Below, one piece after another: positions 49,917 to 58,794 of a stretch of 64,000 bases of DNA (the stretch's first letter is position 1; each line of letters starts with the position of its first letter). Made by a program: the position numbers and the translations under genes. Origin of the DNA: Halorubrum sp. Hd13 (lineage in GTDB: Archaea; Halobacteriota; Halobacteria; Halobacteriales; Haloferacaceae); NCBI RefSeq assembly GCF_002252755.1, contig NZ_NHOY01000115.1:16381-80380 (forward strand), given 5' to 3'. A model generated the notes under the pieces. The model saw only the letters and a program-made list of their open reading frames with translations, was not told where the DNA came from and searched no databases.

Positions 49917-50990
49917 ATGCAACAGCGCGAACTCGGGAACTCGGGCGTCGAGGTCTCGGAGATCGGCTTCGGCGCGTGGGTCGTCGGCACCGACTGGTGG
50001 GGCGACCGCTCGGACGAACAGGCGGTCGAGATGGTCGAGGAGGCCCTCGACGCCGGCGTCACCTACGTCGACACCGGCGACGTGTACGGCCACGGCGACA
50101 GCGAGGCGATCATCGGGAAAGCGATCGACGGCCGCCGCGACGAGGTGACGCTGTCGACGAAGATCGGCTACGACTTCTACGACAACCCGCAGGCCGGCCA
50201 CGGCGAGCTCCCGAAGGAGCTGAACGAGGAGTACCTCACCGAGGCGTTCGAGGCCTCGTTGGACCGACTCGACACCGACTACGTCGACGTGCTCCAGCTT
50301 CACAACGCCAACGTCGACGAGGTGACCCCAGAGGTGCGCGACCTCCTCCGCGAGTGGAAGGCCGAGGGGCGCGTCCGCGCGCTCGGCTGGGCGCTCGGCC
50401 CCTCGATCGGCTGGCTCGCCGAGGGCGACGCCGCCGTCGAGTACGAGGAGTTCGACGCGGTCCAGACCGTGTTCAACCTCTTCGAGCAGGAGCCCGGGCG
50501 CCACTTCGTCGATACCATCCGCGAGACGGGCTCGGACACCTCCGTGATCGCCCGCGTCCCGCACTCCTCCGGCCTGCTCAACGAGCAGGTGACGCCCGAC
50601 ACCGTCCTCGAAGACGGCGACCACCGCTCGCACCGCCCGAAGGAGTGGTACGAGACCGGCTGGGAGAAGGTCGAGGCGATCCGCTTCCTCGAGGACCCGG
50701 ACGGCGTCGAGGGGACCCGCACGATGGCGCAGGCCGCGATCCGCTGGCTGCTCGCCCACGACGAGGTCGCGTCCGTCACGCCGACGTTCCGCGACGGCGA
50801 CGACATCGCCGAGTGGAGCGCCGCCGCCGACGTGCCGCCGATCTCCGACGCGGAGTACGACCGCCTGGACGAGCTGTACGCCCGCAACTTCGACGTCGAC
50901 CGCGACGACGGGATGGACGTCCTCCGCACCTCCGTCGACGGCGAGGACATCGAGGCGGCCGGCCTCGACAAGCGCGCCGCGTCGTACTGA
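49917..50990 (+). CDS. Aldo/keto reductase
   Basis: A 357-residue TIM-barrel oxidoreductase. Tetrad positions: Asp and Tyr in DTGDVYGHGDSE, Lys in STKIGYDFYDN and His in LQLHNANVDEV. The cofactor loop appears as VASVTPTFRDGDDI. It belongs to the voltage-gated K+ channel beta-subunit or general-stress-like subfamilies. Substrate unknown. It lies 101 bp after the chaperonin-like gene on the same strand and has a hairpin just before its ATG. A longer start at 49893 is possible but less typical. Confidence 0.9.
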   Translation: MQQRELGNSGVEVSEIGFGAWVVGTDWWGDRSDEQAVEMVEEALDAGVTYVDTGDVYGHGDSEAIIGKAIDGRRDEVTLSTKIGYDFYDNPQAGHGELPKELNEEYLTEAFEASLDRLDTDYVDVLQLHNANVDEVTPEVRDLLREWKAEGRVRALGWALGPSIGWLAEGDAAVEYEEFDAVQTVFNLFEQEPGRHFVDTIRETGSDTSVIARVPHSSGLLNEQVTPDTVLEDGDHRSHRPKEWYETGWEKVEAIRFLEDPDGVEGTRTMAQAAIRWLLAHDEVASVTPTFRDGDDIAEWSAAADVPPISDAEYDRLDELYARNFDVDRDDGMDVLRTSVDGEDIEAAGLDKRAASY

Positions 50991-51112
50991 CCTCGGACCG
51001 CCCGGCGTCCCGGGTTCCCGACGTACCGCTCCGACGGACCGTCGCCGATCCGAACCCGCCTTTTTCGCGTCGAGACCGCGGGACTGCGAGCCGTCGACGG
51101 CGCTCCCGACCA

Positions 51113-51158
51113 CTTTCGCCGCGCTCCCGGCCGAAACCGCTTTCGCCGCGCTCCCGGC
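51113..51158. repeat. 19-bp direct repeat
   Basis: Identical 19-base copies at 51113-51131 and 51140-51158 in the gap between two convergent genes. The gap (50991-51370) has no credible ORF; it also holds the candidate RNA at about 51200-51277. Confidence 0.7.
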
Positions 51159-51199
51159 GGAACGGTGATCGCCCGCGGGCGAGAGCCGCGGCTCGGCGC

Positions 51200-51277
51200 G
51201 TCGAGCGTGGTGGCTCGGTAGGAAACCCTCGTCACAAGGGGCTCAGTGGGGGTAACACGTCGTCACGGCCACCACAG
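51200..51277 (-). ncRNA. Candidate structured small RNA
   Basis: On the minus strand a TATA-like cgtttataag (51299-51308) places the expected transcription start near 51277. There the sequence GTGGTGGC (51275-51268, minus strand) begins and can pair with GCCACCAC (51214-51207), closing a domain of about 69 bases that holds further short complementary runs (CCCTT/AAGGG-like). The gap is between convergent genes, so a promoter here has no protein gene to serve. This is a prediction by eye. Confidence 0.35.
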
Positions 51278-51298
51278 TCGCTGTTTGCCGCCTTGCTC

Positions 51299-51308
51299 TT
51301 ATAAACGC
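51299..51308 (-). promoter_or_regulatory. TATA box of the candidate RNA
   Basis: The sequence cgtttataag on the minus strand, about 26 bp before the start of the stem that closes the candidate RNA. Confidence 0.35.
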
Positions 51309-51370
51309 CACGCGACGCCGCCGGCCGCGAGCGGGCCGGCGAGATCCCCGCGGGAGGCGAGGGCGTCGGG

Positions 51371-53419
51371 CTACTCCTCGCCGTCGCCGAACTGCGCGTC
51401 GTAGGCGTTCTGAATCTCGATCTTCGTCCCGCGGCTGATGTCGTCGTAGTCGTACTGCACCCCGTATCGGTCGTTGGTGATCTCGTCGCGGGTCCGGATC
51501 TCGTCGGGAGTCACGTCGTCGGGGAACGGCTGCCGGTTGTAGATCGCCTGCACCTCCCCCGTCTGTTCGGCGTCGAGCTCCGCGAAGTCGGCGTCGTACA
51601 GCGCTCGACTGATGTTGTCGCGGCTGTGCCCCGGGTCGGACGGGAGCGACCCGAACTGCGCGTCGTACGCGTTCTGCACCTCGATCGCGGCGTCGCGATC
51701 CAGCTCGGAGAACGACGCGTTGTATCGGGCGTCGCTTATCTCGTCGCGGGTGTCGACCTCGGCGGGGTCGGCGTCGCCGGGGAACGGCTGCCGGTTGTAG
51801 ATCGCCTGCACTTCGCCGACCGTTTTGCTACCGAGGTCCTCGAAGGCGACGCCGTACTTCGCTCGGCTGATCTCGTCGCGAGAGGTCGGTCCGCCGTCGT
51901 CGGACGCGTCTCCGTCGCCGGTCGACGCAGACCCGCCGGAGTAGTCGCTCTCAGACGTGATCGTGGCGCCGGTCACTGTCGTTACGTTGTACCGGGTGCC
52001 GTTCTCGTTCGCGAGCGCGTCGACGCGCAGTCCGAGGTCGGTCGTGCCGACGGCGTGCCCCTCGATCGCGAGCGTCGCGACGGTGACGCTCCCGTTGTCG
52101 TCGGTGTCCGCGGGCACCGCCGTCACGTTGGCCGCGGCGCCGTCCTCGACGAAGACGACCTCGGTCGTCGCGTCGGACGCGCCGCCCCGCGCGGTGACGT
52201 CCGCCACCGTGGCGTAGGTGACGTCCTCCACGTCGACGGTGAACTCGTAGGCCCCGACGCCGCCGGACGCGTTCGCGACGACCACGTCGTACGTCGTCGT
52301 CTCGCCGGGGTCGACCGTTTCGCCGGTGACCTCCGGTTCGTCGGCGTCGACCGGAACCCCGCTCGGGAGGAGTCGCACGGCGGTCTCGGGACCGGGATCC
52401 GACCGCGCGGCCGCCTCCACGTCGACGACCCCGGTCACGGAGTCGTTCTCGGTGGAGACGCCGTGGCGGTGCGATCCGGGGTCGACGTCGGTCACGTTCA
52501 CGCCGCTGAACGTGACGGTCTCCCTGTCGTGACCCGCGAGCGTCACCTCTCGGGTGGCCACCACCCTGTCGGCTTCGAAGGGCTCGTCGGAATCGACCGT
52601 TTCGTCGGCGGCGGCCGTTCCGTTGCCGGTGGCCGTTTCGTTGCCGGTGGCCGTTCCGTTGCCGGTGGCCGTTCCGTTTCCGACGACCGCTTCGCTGTCG
52701 GCGAGATCGAGTTCGTACCGGACCGTCTGGGTCGCCTCCAGGTCGCCGTCGTTGGTGACCGACACGGAGACGTTGAACGGCTCCCCCTGCGTCACGTTGT
52801 GAGACGCGTTCAGCCTCGACACCCGGAACTCCGCCGGGTCCGGGTTCGGTTCGACCGCGATCGCGGCGCCGCCCACGTCGGTGACGTTGTACGAGTCCCC
52901 GGCGTCGGTGTCGAGCCCGTCGACGCGCAGCCCGACGTCGCTGGTTCCGGGGGCGTCGCCGCCGACCGTCACGGTCGCGACGACGACGCTCCCCCCGTCG
53001 GCCGCGTCCGTCGGTGCGGCCGTCAGGTTGGCCGACGAGCCGTCGGGGGCTATCGAGACCTCGGCCGCCTCGGCGGACTGGTTCCCGCGCAGGGAGACCT
53101 CCCTTATCGAGGCCACGCTCGGGTCGTCGACGCTGACGACGGCGACGTGGTCGCCGACGCCGCCGGACGCGTTCGCGACGACCACGTCGTACGTCGCCGT
53201 CTCGCCCACGCGGACCGTCGCGTCGCTCGGTCCGAGGTGAACCGCGGTTTCGGGAGCCGACGTCGGCTCCTGCTGTTGAGCGAACGGGACGTCGAAGCCG
53301 CCGGTGGGTCCGACGCCAGCGACGGCCCCGCCGATGCCGCCGATGCCGACCACCGCGATCGCCGCGAGGACGACGACGCTCTTCGCGTTGAGCGTCGCGG
53401 AGAGGGAGCCGATGCTCAT
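51371..53419 (-). CDS. Secreted cohesin-like protein with four C-terminal repeats
   Basis: A 682-residue protein. A Sec-type signal (about residues 12-38, SVVVLAAIAVVGIGG) is followed by two cohesin-like modules (about 55-195 and 350-490). They share VGETATYDVVVANASGGVG-type cores, ending GTSDVGLRVDGL and GTTDLGLRVDAL. Between them is a CARDB-like segment rich in N-glycosylation sequons (tandem GNGTAT units). From 514 to 682 come four 39-44 residue repeats that alternate two types: type A with EVQAIYNRQPFP, type B with IEVQNAYDAQFG. No membrane anchor is visible. Its start overlaps the stop of the dockerin-like gene by an ATGA, so the two are translationally coupled and probably interact. Confidence 0.8.
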   Translation of the reverse strand: MSIGSLSATLNAKSVVVLAAIAVVGIGGIGGAVAGVGPTGGFDVPFAQQQEPTSAPETAVHLGPSDATVRVGETATYDVVVANASGGVGDHVAVVSVDDPSVASIREVSLRGNQSAEAAEVSIAPDGSSANLTAAPTDAADGGSVVVATVTVGGDAPGTSDVGLRVDGLDTDAGDSYNVTDVGGAAIAVEPNPDPAEFRVSRLNASHNVTQGEPFNVSVSVTNDGDLEATQTVRYELDLADSEAVVGNGTATGNGTATGNETATGNGTAAADETVDSDEPFEADRVVATREVTLAGHDRETVTFSGVNVTDVDPGSHRHGVSTENDSVTGVVDVEAAARSDPGPETAVRLLPSGVPVDADEPEVTGETVDPGETTTYDVVVANASGGVGAYEFTVDVEDVTYATVADVTARGGASDATTEVVFVEDGAAANVTAVPADTDDNGSVTVATLAIEGHAVGTTDLGLRVDALANENGTRYNVTTVTGATITSESDYSGGSASTGDGDASDDGGPTSRDEISRAKYGVAFEDLGSKTVGEVQAIYNRQPFPGDADPAEVDTRDEISDARYNASFSELDRDAAIEVQNAYDAQFGSLPSDPGHSRDNISRALYDADFAELDAEQTGEVQAIYNRQPFPDDVTPDEIRTRDEITNDRYGVQYDYDDISRGTKIEIQNAYDAQFGDGEE
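52611..52682 (-). repeat. 18-bp tandem repeat in the cohesin-like gene
   Basis: About four near-identical 18-bp units encoding the GNGTAT / GNETAT stretches, each with an Asn-x-Thr sequon. In frame and inside the inter-module linker. Confidence 0.8.
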
Positions 53420-54744
53420 CGGCTCGACACCTCGTTGAACAGCTTCCGGACATCGACGACGTCCACGGCGCCGTCGTCGCTGAAGTCGAACGCGTCCGGG
53501 TGGCTCCGGATCAGCTCGTCGTCCCGGTTCGCGAACATGGCTTCCACGTCGTCGCCGTCGACGTCGCCGTCGCCGTCGACGTCCTCGTAGCGACCGTCCC
53601 CGTCCGGGTCGGTCGGCTGACTCTCGAAGTCGCCTATCGCCTGTCCCCCGAAACAGACGGGGTCGCCGCCGCGGACGGGCTCGACCGACCACGGGACGAA
53701 CTCGACGTCGCCGTCGACCTCGTCTCCCGCCGGGGCCGCCGCCGGGGTCTCCGCCGCGACGGGCCCGGTCGGGTCGCCCCAGAAGTTACACGACGCGACC
53801 GCGGTCTGCGCCGACGCGTTCCGAACGCCGAACTCCTCGTTGCCCTCGATGTCGTTCCCGGTGAACTCGTACTCGGGCGTCGAATCGCCGAAGCCGTCGG
53901 CGACGCCCGATAGCAGGATCCCGGTCCGGTTGCCGACGATCGCGTTTCCGCTGACGGCTCCGCCGCTGGAGGTGAACTCGATCCCCGGACCGTCGTTGTC
54001 CCGGATCTCGTTCCCGACGACGGTGGCGTCGCCGAGGTCCCCCGGCGCGACGAGGCCGATCAGTCGCAGGCCGAACCCGTCGTTGTCGGCGACGGTGTTG
54101 TCGACGAACGTCCCCGCGCCGGTGGCGACGCCGGCGCCGTTGTCTCGCACCGTGCTGCGCTTCAGCTCCGTGACGTGCCCCGAGTTGGTGGACACTGCCG
54201 CATCCGTGTTTCCGCTCAGCGTGGTCTCCGTTATCGATAGCCGGGTGCCCTCAGTGGTGCCGATACCAATTTTGTTTCCGCTGATGACAGAGTTGCGGAC
54301 CGTGATCCGCCTCTCCGGCCCGCCGCGGACCCCGACGGCGTTGTCCGTGATGGAGACGTCCGCGAGCGTTATCTCGCCGTCCGCGAACGCGAGGGACGCG
54401 CCCGCGGCGAAGTTCGCTATCCGCAGGTCTCTGACGACGGCCCCCTCGTCGCGGCCGAGGTCGAACGCGATACCGATCCCCGAGCCGTCGCCGGAGATCG
54501 CGTGTCCGTTCCCGTCCAGCGTGACGCCGGGACCGAGAGTGAGACAGTCGCCCTCCGCGTCGAGGTCGTCGACGAGGACGTACTCGCCCGGTTCGGTCAG
54601 CGACGTGCACCGATTGATCTCCGTCGGTTCGGCGGCCGTCGTGGGGGCTCCGGAGAGCCCGATCGCCGCCCCCCCGACCACGAGACCGCCTCTCTGAAGT
54701 GCTGTTCGGCGCGATATCTTCTCGTCTGGGCCACCGTCGGTCAT
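53416..54744 (-). CDS. Tat-secreted beta-helix protein with C-terminal dockerin-like domain
   Basis: A 442-residue protein. The N-terminal Tat signal reads KISRRTALQRGGLVVGGAA. A right-handed parallel beta-helix follows (NosD/periplasmic copper-binding or pectate-lyase-like repeats, with recurring SGNxIGI, GNEIRDNDGPGIEF and VVGNRTGILLSG turns). The last about 65 residues hold a dockerin-like pair of Ca-binding loops: DVDGDGDVDGDDVEAMF and DFSDDGAVDVVDVRKLF, each with the D-x-D-x-D-G ... D pattern of EF-hands. Such domains bind cohesins. Its gene is directly upstream of the cohesin-like gene. The catalytic role of the beta-helix, if any, is unknown; it could bind carbohydrate. Confidence 0.8.
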   Translation of the reverse strand: MTDGGPDEKISRRTALQRGGLVVGGAAIGLSGAPTTAAEPTEINRCTSLTEPGEYVLVDDLDAEGDCLTLGPGVTLDGNGHAISGDGSGIGIAFDLGRDEGAVVRDLRIANFAAGASLAFADGEITLADVSITDNAVGVRGGPERRITVRNSVISGNKIGIGTTEGTRLSITETTLSGNTDAAVSTNSGHVTELKRSTVRDNGAGVATGAGTFVDNTVADNDGFGLRLIGLVAPGDLGDATVVGNEIRDNDGPGIEFTSSGGAVSGNAIVGNRTGILLSGVADGFGDSTPEYEFTGNDIEGNEEFGVRNASAQTAVASCNFWGDPTGPVAAETPAAAPAGDEVDGDVEFVPWSVEPVRGGDPVCFGGQAIGDFESQPTDPDGDGRYEDVDGDGDVDGDDVEAMFANRDDELIRSHPDAFDFSDDGAVDVVDVRKLFNEVSSR

Positions 54745-55167
54745 GACGGAGTATCGGGGGGTAGCCCGAATTGTTATTAGCTAGCTTATAAAAATAAGAG
54801 AGATTATAACGATATCTCGGGGGAACGAACGGGACCGCAGTCGCGGTACTGCACCGCGCCGATCTCGGGGACGCCGACGTCGGGTCCCTCTCACCGCCCG
54901 CCACGTCGCGGATGGCGCCCCGCTCGATGAACTACCCCGGGGAACCGCGACGACAGGCCCGGGGAGGGCGTCGTCTCGCGCCGGTGCCGCGGGCACCTCT
55001 TCTCGCGCCGGTCTCACGCGCATCGCGTCGGTCCAGTCGTCCGGTCGGCTCGAACTGAACCGATAGCCGAGGGGGAGGACGGCGATACGGGTCGTCGCCG
55101 GCGACGGCACCTCCGACAGTTTTGTCAGAAAATAATGATTTCCGAATGACTATTACGGTGGAACGGT
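54745..55167. other. AT-rich intergenic region with divergent promoters
   Basis: No gene. A minus-strand tttttataagc (54784-54794) lies about 44 bp before the ATG at 54744, so that transcript has a short leader. The AT-rich part near 55128-55150 probably drives the DUF7344 gene. Between these lies GC-rich, repeat-poor DNA. Confidence 0.5.
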
Positions 55168-55731
55168 ATGTGTTTAGTGATGATTAAAGGGGTAGAGGGA
55201 AGCCAAATCAACGAATCCGCCGAAACCGGGGACGGCCAGCGGTTGACGACGACCAACGTGTTCGACGTTCTCAAGAACGACCGGCGGCGGGCGGTCATGC
55301 GGTACCTCCACGAGCACGGCGGATCCGCGGAGCTCTCCGACGTCGCCGAACACGTCGCCGCGCGCGAAAACGACACCGCCGTTCGACAGCTCACCTCGCA
55401 GGAGCGGAAGCGCGTTCGCATCGCCCTCTATCAGTGTCACCTCCCGCGGATGGACGCGCTCGGGGTGGTCGACTTCGACAACGACCGCGGGACGGTCGCG
55501 CTTCGGGACGCCGCGTCGCAGGTTCAGGTGTACCTGGAGTTGGATCCCGAGGCCGACCGGAACGCGGCCGCGTCGGAGCGGACCGCGTTCCTGCTCGCCG
55601 TGGGTATCGCGGCGGTCGTCACGGCCGGAGCGCTCGGGCTCGGAGTGCTCTCGGCGGTGCCTCCGGCCGGATGGACGATGGTGAGCGTCCTCGCGCTCGT
55701 CGGGATCGCCGGTCGGCAGTGGCGGGCCTGA
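55168..55731 (+). CDS. DUF7344 (winged-helix-like) protein with two membrane helices
   Basis: A 187-residue protein. The DUF7344 domain runs from VFDVLKNDRRRAVMRYLHEH through LTSQERKRVRIALYQCHLPR to GVVDFDNDRGTVALRD. This haloarchaeal family looks like a winged helix and is often found in regulators. The C-terminal part has two membrane helices (FLLAVGIAAVVTAGALGLGV and WTMVSVLALVGIAG). It may therefore be a membrane-bound regulator. An in-frame ATG at 55180 (MIKGVEGS) is an alternative start. It sits divergently from the dockerin/cohesin operon and could control it (inference from position only). Confidence 0.75.
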   Translation: MCLVMIKGVEGSQINESAETGDGQRLTTTNVFDVLKNDRRRAVMRYLHEHGGSAELSDVAEHVAARENDTAVRQLTSQERKRVRIALYQCHLPRMDALGVVDFDNDRGTVALRDAASQVQVYLELDPEADRNAAASERTAFLLAVGIAAVVTAGALGLGVLSAVPPAGWTMVSVLALVGIAGRQWRA

Positions 55732-55845
55732 ACGGGGGTTCCGGATCCGCGGTCTTCCCGCCGCGTTAACAGAAGCATACCGGGAGCCGGCGAGCGACGG
55801 GACCGGCTCGAGAGCGGGCGTGGACCGAAATCCAGTGTTTACGTC

Positions 55846-55854
55846 TTTATAACA
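55846..55854 (+). promoter_or_regulatory. TATA box for the PadR-family gene
   Basis: The sequence ctttataac is centred about 32 bp before the ATG at 55882. Confidence 0.5.
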
Positions 55855-55881
55855 AAGCGAGGGTCCGGCGAAACGTGGACC

Positions 55882-56166
55882 ATGCCTGATCCCCTTTTCG
55901 AGCTCACGAGCTTCCAACGGGATCTCCTCTACGTGATCGCGGGAGCCGAGAGACCGTCGGGACAAGAGATCAAAACGGAGCTACAGACGTCGATGGATGA
56001 AATCACCCACGGCCGGCTCTATCCGAACCTCGATACGCTGGTCGAGCGGGGGTACATCGAAAAGGGCGAGAGCGACCGTCGCACGAACTTCTACGAGCTG
56101 ACGGAGAAGGGGATGGAGGGCCTCCGCGAACGCCGCCAGTGGGAGGGCCGCTACGTGGAGCTGTGA
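55882..56166 (+). CDS. PadR-family transcriptional regulator
   Basis: A 94-residue winged-helix protein. The PadR pattern is visible: FQRDLLYVIAGAERPSGQEI, GRLYPNLDTLVERGYIEKGE and NFYELTEKGMEGLRERRQ. It should bind DNA as a dimer, but its target is not known. Short PadR proteins of this size are common in haloarchaea. It is convergent with the HTH-10 gene and downstream of the DUF7344 gene, so the cluster is a small regulator group. Confidence 0.9.
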   Translation: MPDPLFELTSFQRDLLYVIAGAERPSGQEIKTELQTSMDEITHGRLYPNLDTLVERGYIEKGESDRRTNFYELTEKGMEGLRERRQWEGRYVEL

Positions 56167-56271
56167 TCGGTCGTCGACCGACGTCACCGGCCCCCGTCTC
56201 GGGGTGAAGCCGCCGCTATCGGTCGCGTAACCGGCGCCCGTACGCGTCGCGGCGGACGAGGAAGAGAGCGG

Positions 56272-58794
56272 TCAGTCGCCGGCGTCGACGTCGCCGAGAA
56301 TCGTTCCGAGCAGCTTCCGCTCGGCGGTTCGGAGGTGGCGATTGAACGTAGGTTGGGTGATGTCCATCGCCGTCGCGACCTCCTCGCCGGTGCTCGCTCG
56401 CGGCCACTCGAAGTAGCCGCCGAGGTACGCCGTTTCGATCGCTTCCCGCTGCCTGTCAGTGAGTCCGTCGGAGAAGCCGGTCCGAGCGCCGGGACCGTCG
56501 CTCCCGGATCGGTCCCGACGGGAGCGGAGCTCGACGCGGTCGTACCGCTCCTCGAGGTGTTCGATTATCCGCCGCACGTCCACTGACCGCGGGAAGGTGG
56601 TCGTCAGTTCCACGCCGCCGGCGTCGGCGACCATCCGGCCGATACTCCCCCCGTGTGCGCTCACCCTGTCGGCCGCGGTGGCGCCGTTCACCGACGCCTC
56701 CAGGCGCCCGGTCGGTCCGCCGCCCATCTCGCGGATCGACTCCACGGCGCTCACCGACTCCGTCACGTCGGACCGGTCCCCGTCGCTGGTGAGGTACACC
56801 AGCGATCGACCGTCTCCCCGCGGGACGGTGCCCTCGACCCGGATCGGCTCCCCGAAGGCGGACGCGATCCGCGACAGGAGCGCGTCGGGGTCGTCGAGGC
56901 GCAGCTCCAGCTCCACGAGGGAGCCGGTTCGAAGCGACCGCCTGGTTTCCACGCTGCTGATGGCGTTCGCGACGTTGTCTCCGAGCTCGACGAGCAGGTC
57001 GCCGAACTCGTCGTCGAACACCGACCCCCGGTCGGCGTACACGGACAGGACGCCGTAACACAGGTCATCGTACGAGAGCGGGACGCTGACGACCGAGCGG
57101 TATCCGCGCGCGAGCGCTCGCTCCCGCCAGCGCTCGCGCCTGAGCCCGTCCGACACGTCGGACACGCGGACGGGCTCGCCCGTCTCGACGGCTCGGACGC
57201 CCGGGAGCCCGGCGGTGTCGGCGGAGCGGTCGCCGCCGTCGGCCCCCGGAAGCGGAGCGTCCTCGCGCCGGAGCGCCTCGAGGAAGCCGTCGGACTCGCC
57301 CGCCCGCGCCATCGGGGTCGGATCGCCGCCGGATCGGTACGTCTCCCCGACCCAGACGAACTCGACGGAGTCGGCCTCGACGAGCGTGTCGCAGACGGCT
57401 GTCGCGATCTCGTCGAGGGTGTCCGCGTCGACGAGCTCGCCGTTGATCCGCCTGAGGAGGTCGTTGAGCCCGTCGAGACGCTCCAGTCGCTGTCGGTTCC
57501 GGGAGAGCTCGGTCTCGCGCTCGACGCTGTCGAGGGCCGCGACGGCGTTGGCGGCCAACAGGCCGACCGGCTCCTCGACGTTCCCCGCCGGCTCCGCGGA
57601 GCCGAAGTCGACGCGGAAGAGGCCGTGTCCGTCGAGCGTCGCGTACAGGGTGCGACCGGACGAGTCGTCGGGCTCGGTCGATCGCTCGACCACCCGCCCA
57701 GTCGGAGCGACCGCGTCCGCGTCGGTCGACGGGTCACCGCCGGAGGGGTCGTCCCCCGCGGCGTCGGCGACCCGCTGGAAGTGCGGGGAGGCGTCGTCGT
57801 CCGTCCGGACCGATCGGGCCGTGTCGATCGTCGTCTCGGCGGCGTCGGACCCGGCGGTGAACGCCTCCCAGACCGGGCTTCCCGGCCCGCACGCGTCGTG
57901 GTCGCCGCCGGACGCGGCGGCGGGGACCAGCCTCGCTTCGGTCCGGTCGAACGAGTACGTCACGACGGCGGCGTCGGGCCAGACCGAGGCGATCACGTCG
58001 ACGATCGTCTCGAAGATCGATTCCCCGTCGTCGGCGCGGAGGAGCCGCCGGGCGGAGCGGCTCAGTTCGCGGAGGGCGCTCTCGTTCCGCCGGGTGTCGG
58101 TCACGTCCCTGATGACGCCGACGCGCCCGCGACGGCCGTCGTCGAACTCGACCGAGGAGAACTGCGTCTCGATCGGCAGCAGTTCTCCCGACGCCGTCCT
58201 TATCGACGACTCGATCATGCCGATGTCGGAGCCGTCGCCGCGGAGCATCGCGAGGATCTCCTCGGCCTTTTCGAGCGTCTCGCTCCCCGCGACCATCGAC
58301 GCGTGCGACCCGACGAGCTCCTCGCGGTCGTACCCCGTCATCTCCGTGACCGCCTCGTTGACCGACGTGATGACGAACGCCTCGTTCAGCGTGTACACGC
58401 CGTCCTCCAGCGTCTCGAGGATGCGGTTCGACCGCCTGAGGTCGCGGCGCAGCTCGAAGTCCCGGGTGGCGTCGGAGACGAGCACGCCGACGCCGCCGCG
58501 GCCCGGGACCGCCCGGAACTGGAGCGTCGTTCCGTCGCCGGTCGTGACCTCCGTCTCGGCGACCCGGTCGTTCCGCTCGGCCGCCTCGACGGCGTCCCGA
58601 AGCTCCGGACCGAAGCTCGGGTCCGTCTCGCGCAGGTCGGTGCCGACCGACGCGTCGTCGGAGCCGAGCAGGTCGTCGACCGTCGCGTTCGCGTCGGCGA
58701 TCGCGTGCGAGCCGTCCGCGTACAGGAATCCGATGTCGGCCGTCGCGAGGAACTGACCGATCGCCGCCCGGTGGTCGGCGTCTCTCAGGTCCAT
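56272..58794 (-). CDS. Bacterio-opsin activator-like regulator (PAS, GAF, HTH-10)
   Basis: An 840-residue sensor-regulator. In order: a PAS-like fold (about 10-115, ADIGFLYADGSHAIADANAT), a second PAS with its PAC strand (about 125-245, ILETLEDGVYTLNEAFVITS, SVNEAVTEMTGYDREEL), a GAF-like domain (about 255-450), a second GAF domain (about 470-620, VSVPLSYDDLCYGVLSVYAD), a Bat-associated domain and a C-terminal HTH-10 (LTDRQREAIETAYLGGYFEW, then MDITQPTFNRHLRTAERKLL). This is the haloarchaeal Bat architecture that senses light or redox and activates genes. The target here is unknown. The start at 58794 (MDLRDADHRAAIGQFL) is preferred to an in-frame upstream codon (58887). Confidence 0.88.
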   Translation of the reverse strand: MDLRDADHRAAIGQFLATADIGFLYADGSHAIADANATVDDLLGSDDASVGTDLRETDPSFGPELRDAVEAAERNDRVAETEVTTGDGTTLQFRAVPGRGGVGVLVSDATRDFELRRDLRRSNRILETLEDGVYTLNEAFVITSVNEAVTEMTGYDREELVGSHASMVAGSETLEKAEEILAMLRGDGSDIGMIESSIRTASGELLPIETQFSSVEFDDGRRGRVGVIRDVTDTRRNESALRELSRSARRLLRADDGESIFETIVDVIASVWPDAAVVTYSFDRTEARLVPAAASGGDHDACGPGSPVWEAFTAGSDAAETTIDTARSVRTDDDASPHFQRVADAAGDDPSGGDPSTDADAVAPTGRVVERSTEPDDSSGRTLYATLDGHGLFRVDFGSAEPAGNVEEPVGLLAANAVAALDSVERETELSRNRQRLERLDGLNDLLRRINGELVDADTLDEIATAVCDTLVEADSVEFVWVGETYRSGGDPTPMARAGESDGFLEALRREDAPLPGADGGDRSADTAGLPGVRAVETGEPVRVSDVSDGLRRERWRERALARGYRSVVSVPLSYDDLCYGVLSVYADRGSVFDDEFGDLLVELGDNVANAISSVETRRSLRTGSLVELELRLDDPDALLSRIASAFGEPIRVEGTVPRGDGRSLVYLTSDGDRSDVTESVSAVESIREMGGGPTGRLEASVNGATAADRVSAHGGSIGRMVADAGGVELTTTFPRSVDVRRIIEHLEERYDRVELRSRRDRSGSDGPGARTGFSDGLTDRQREAIETAYLGGYFEWPRASTGEEVATAMDITQPTFNRHLRTAERKLLGTILGDVDAGD

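Noticed and set aside
51207..51275. The 51.2 kb structured stretch as a tRNA
   Set aside because: The closing stem is tRNA-like in length, but there is no T-loop consensus, no anticodon arm and no 5-bp T-stem.
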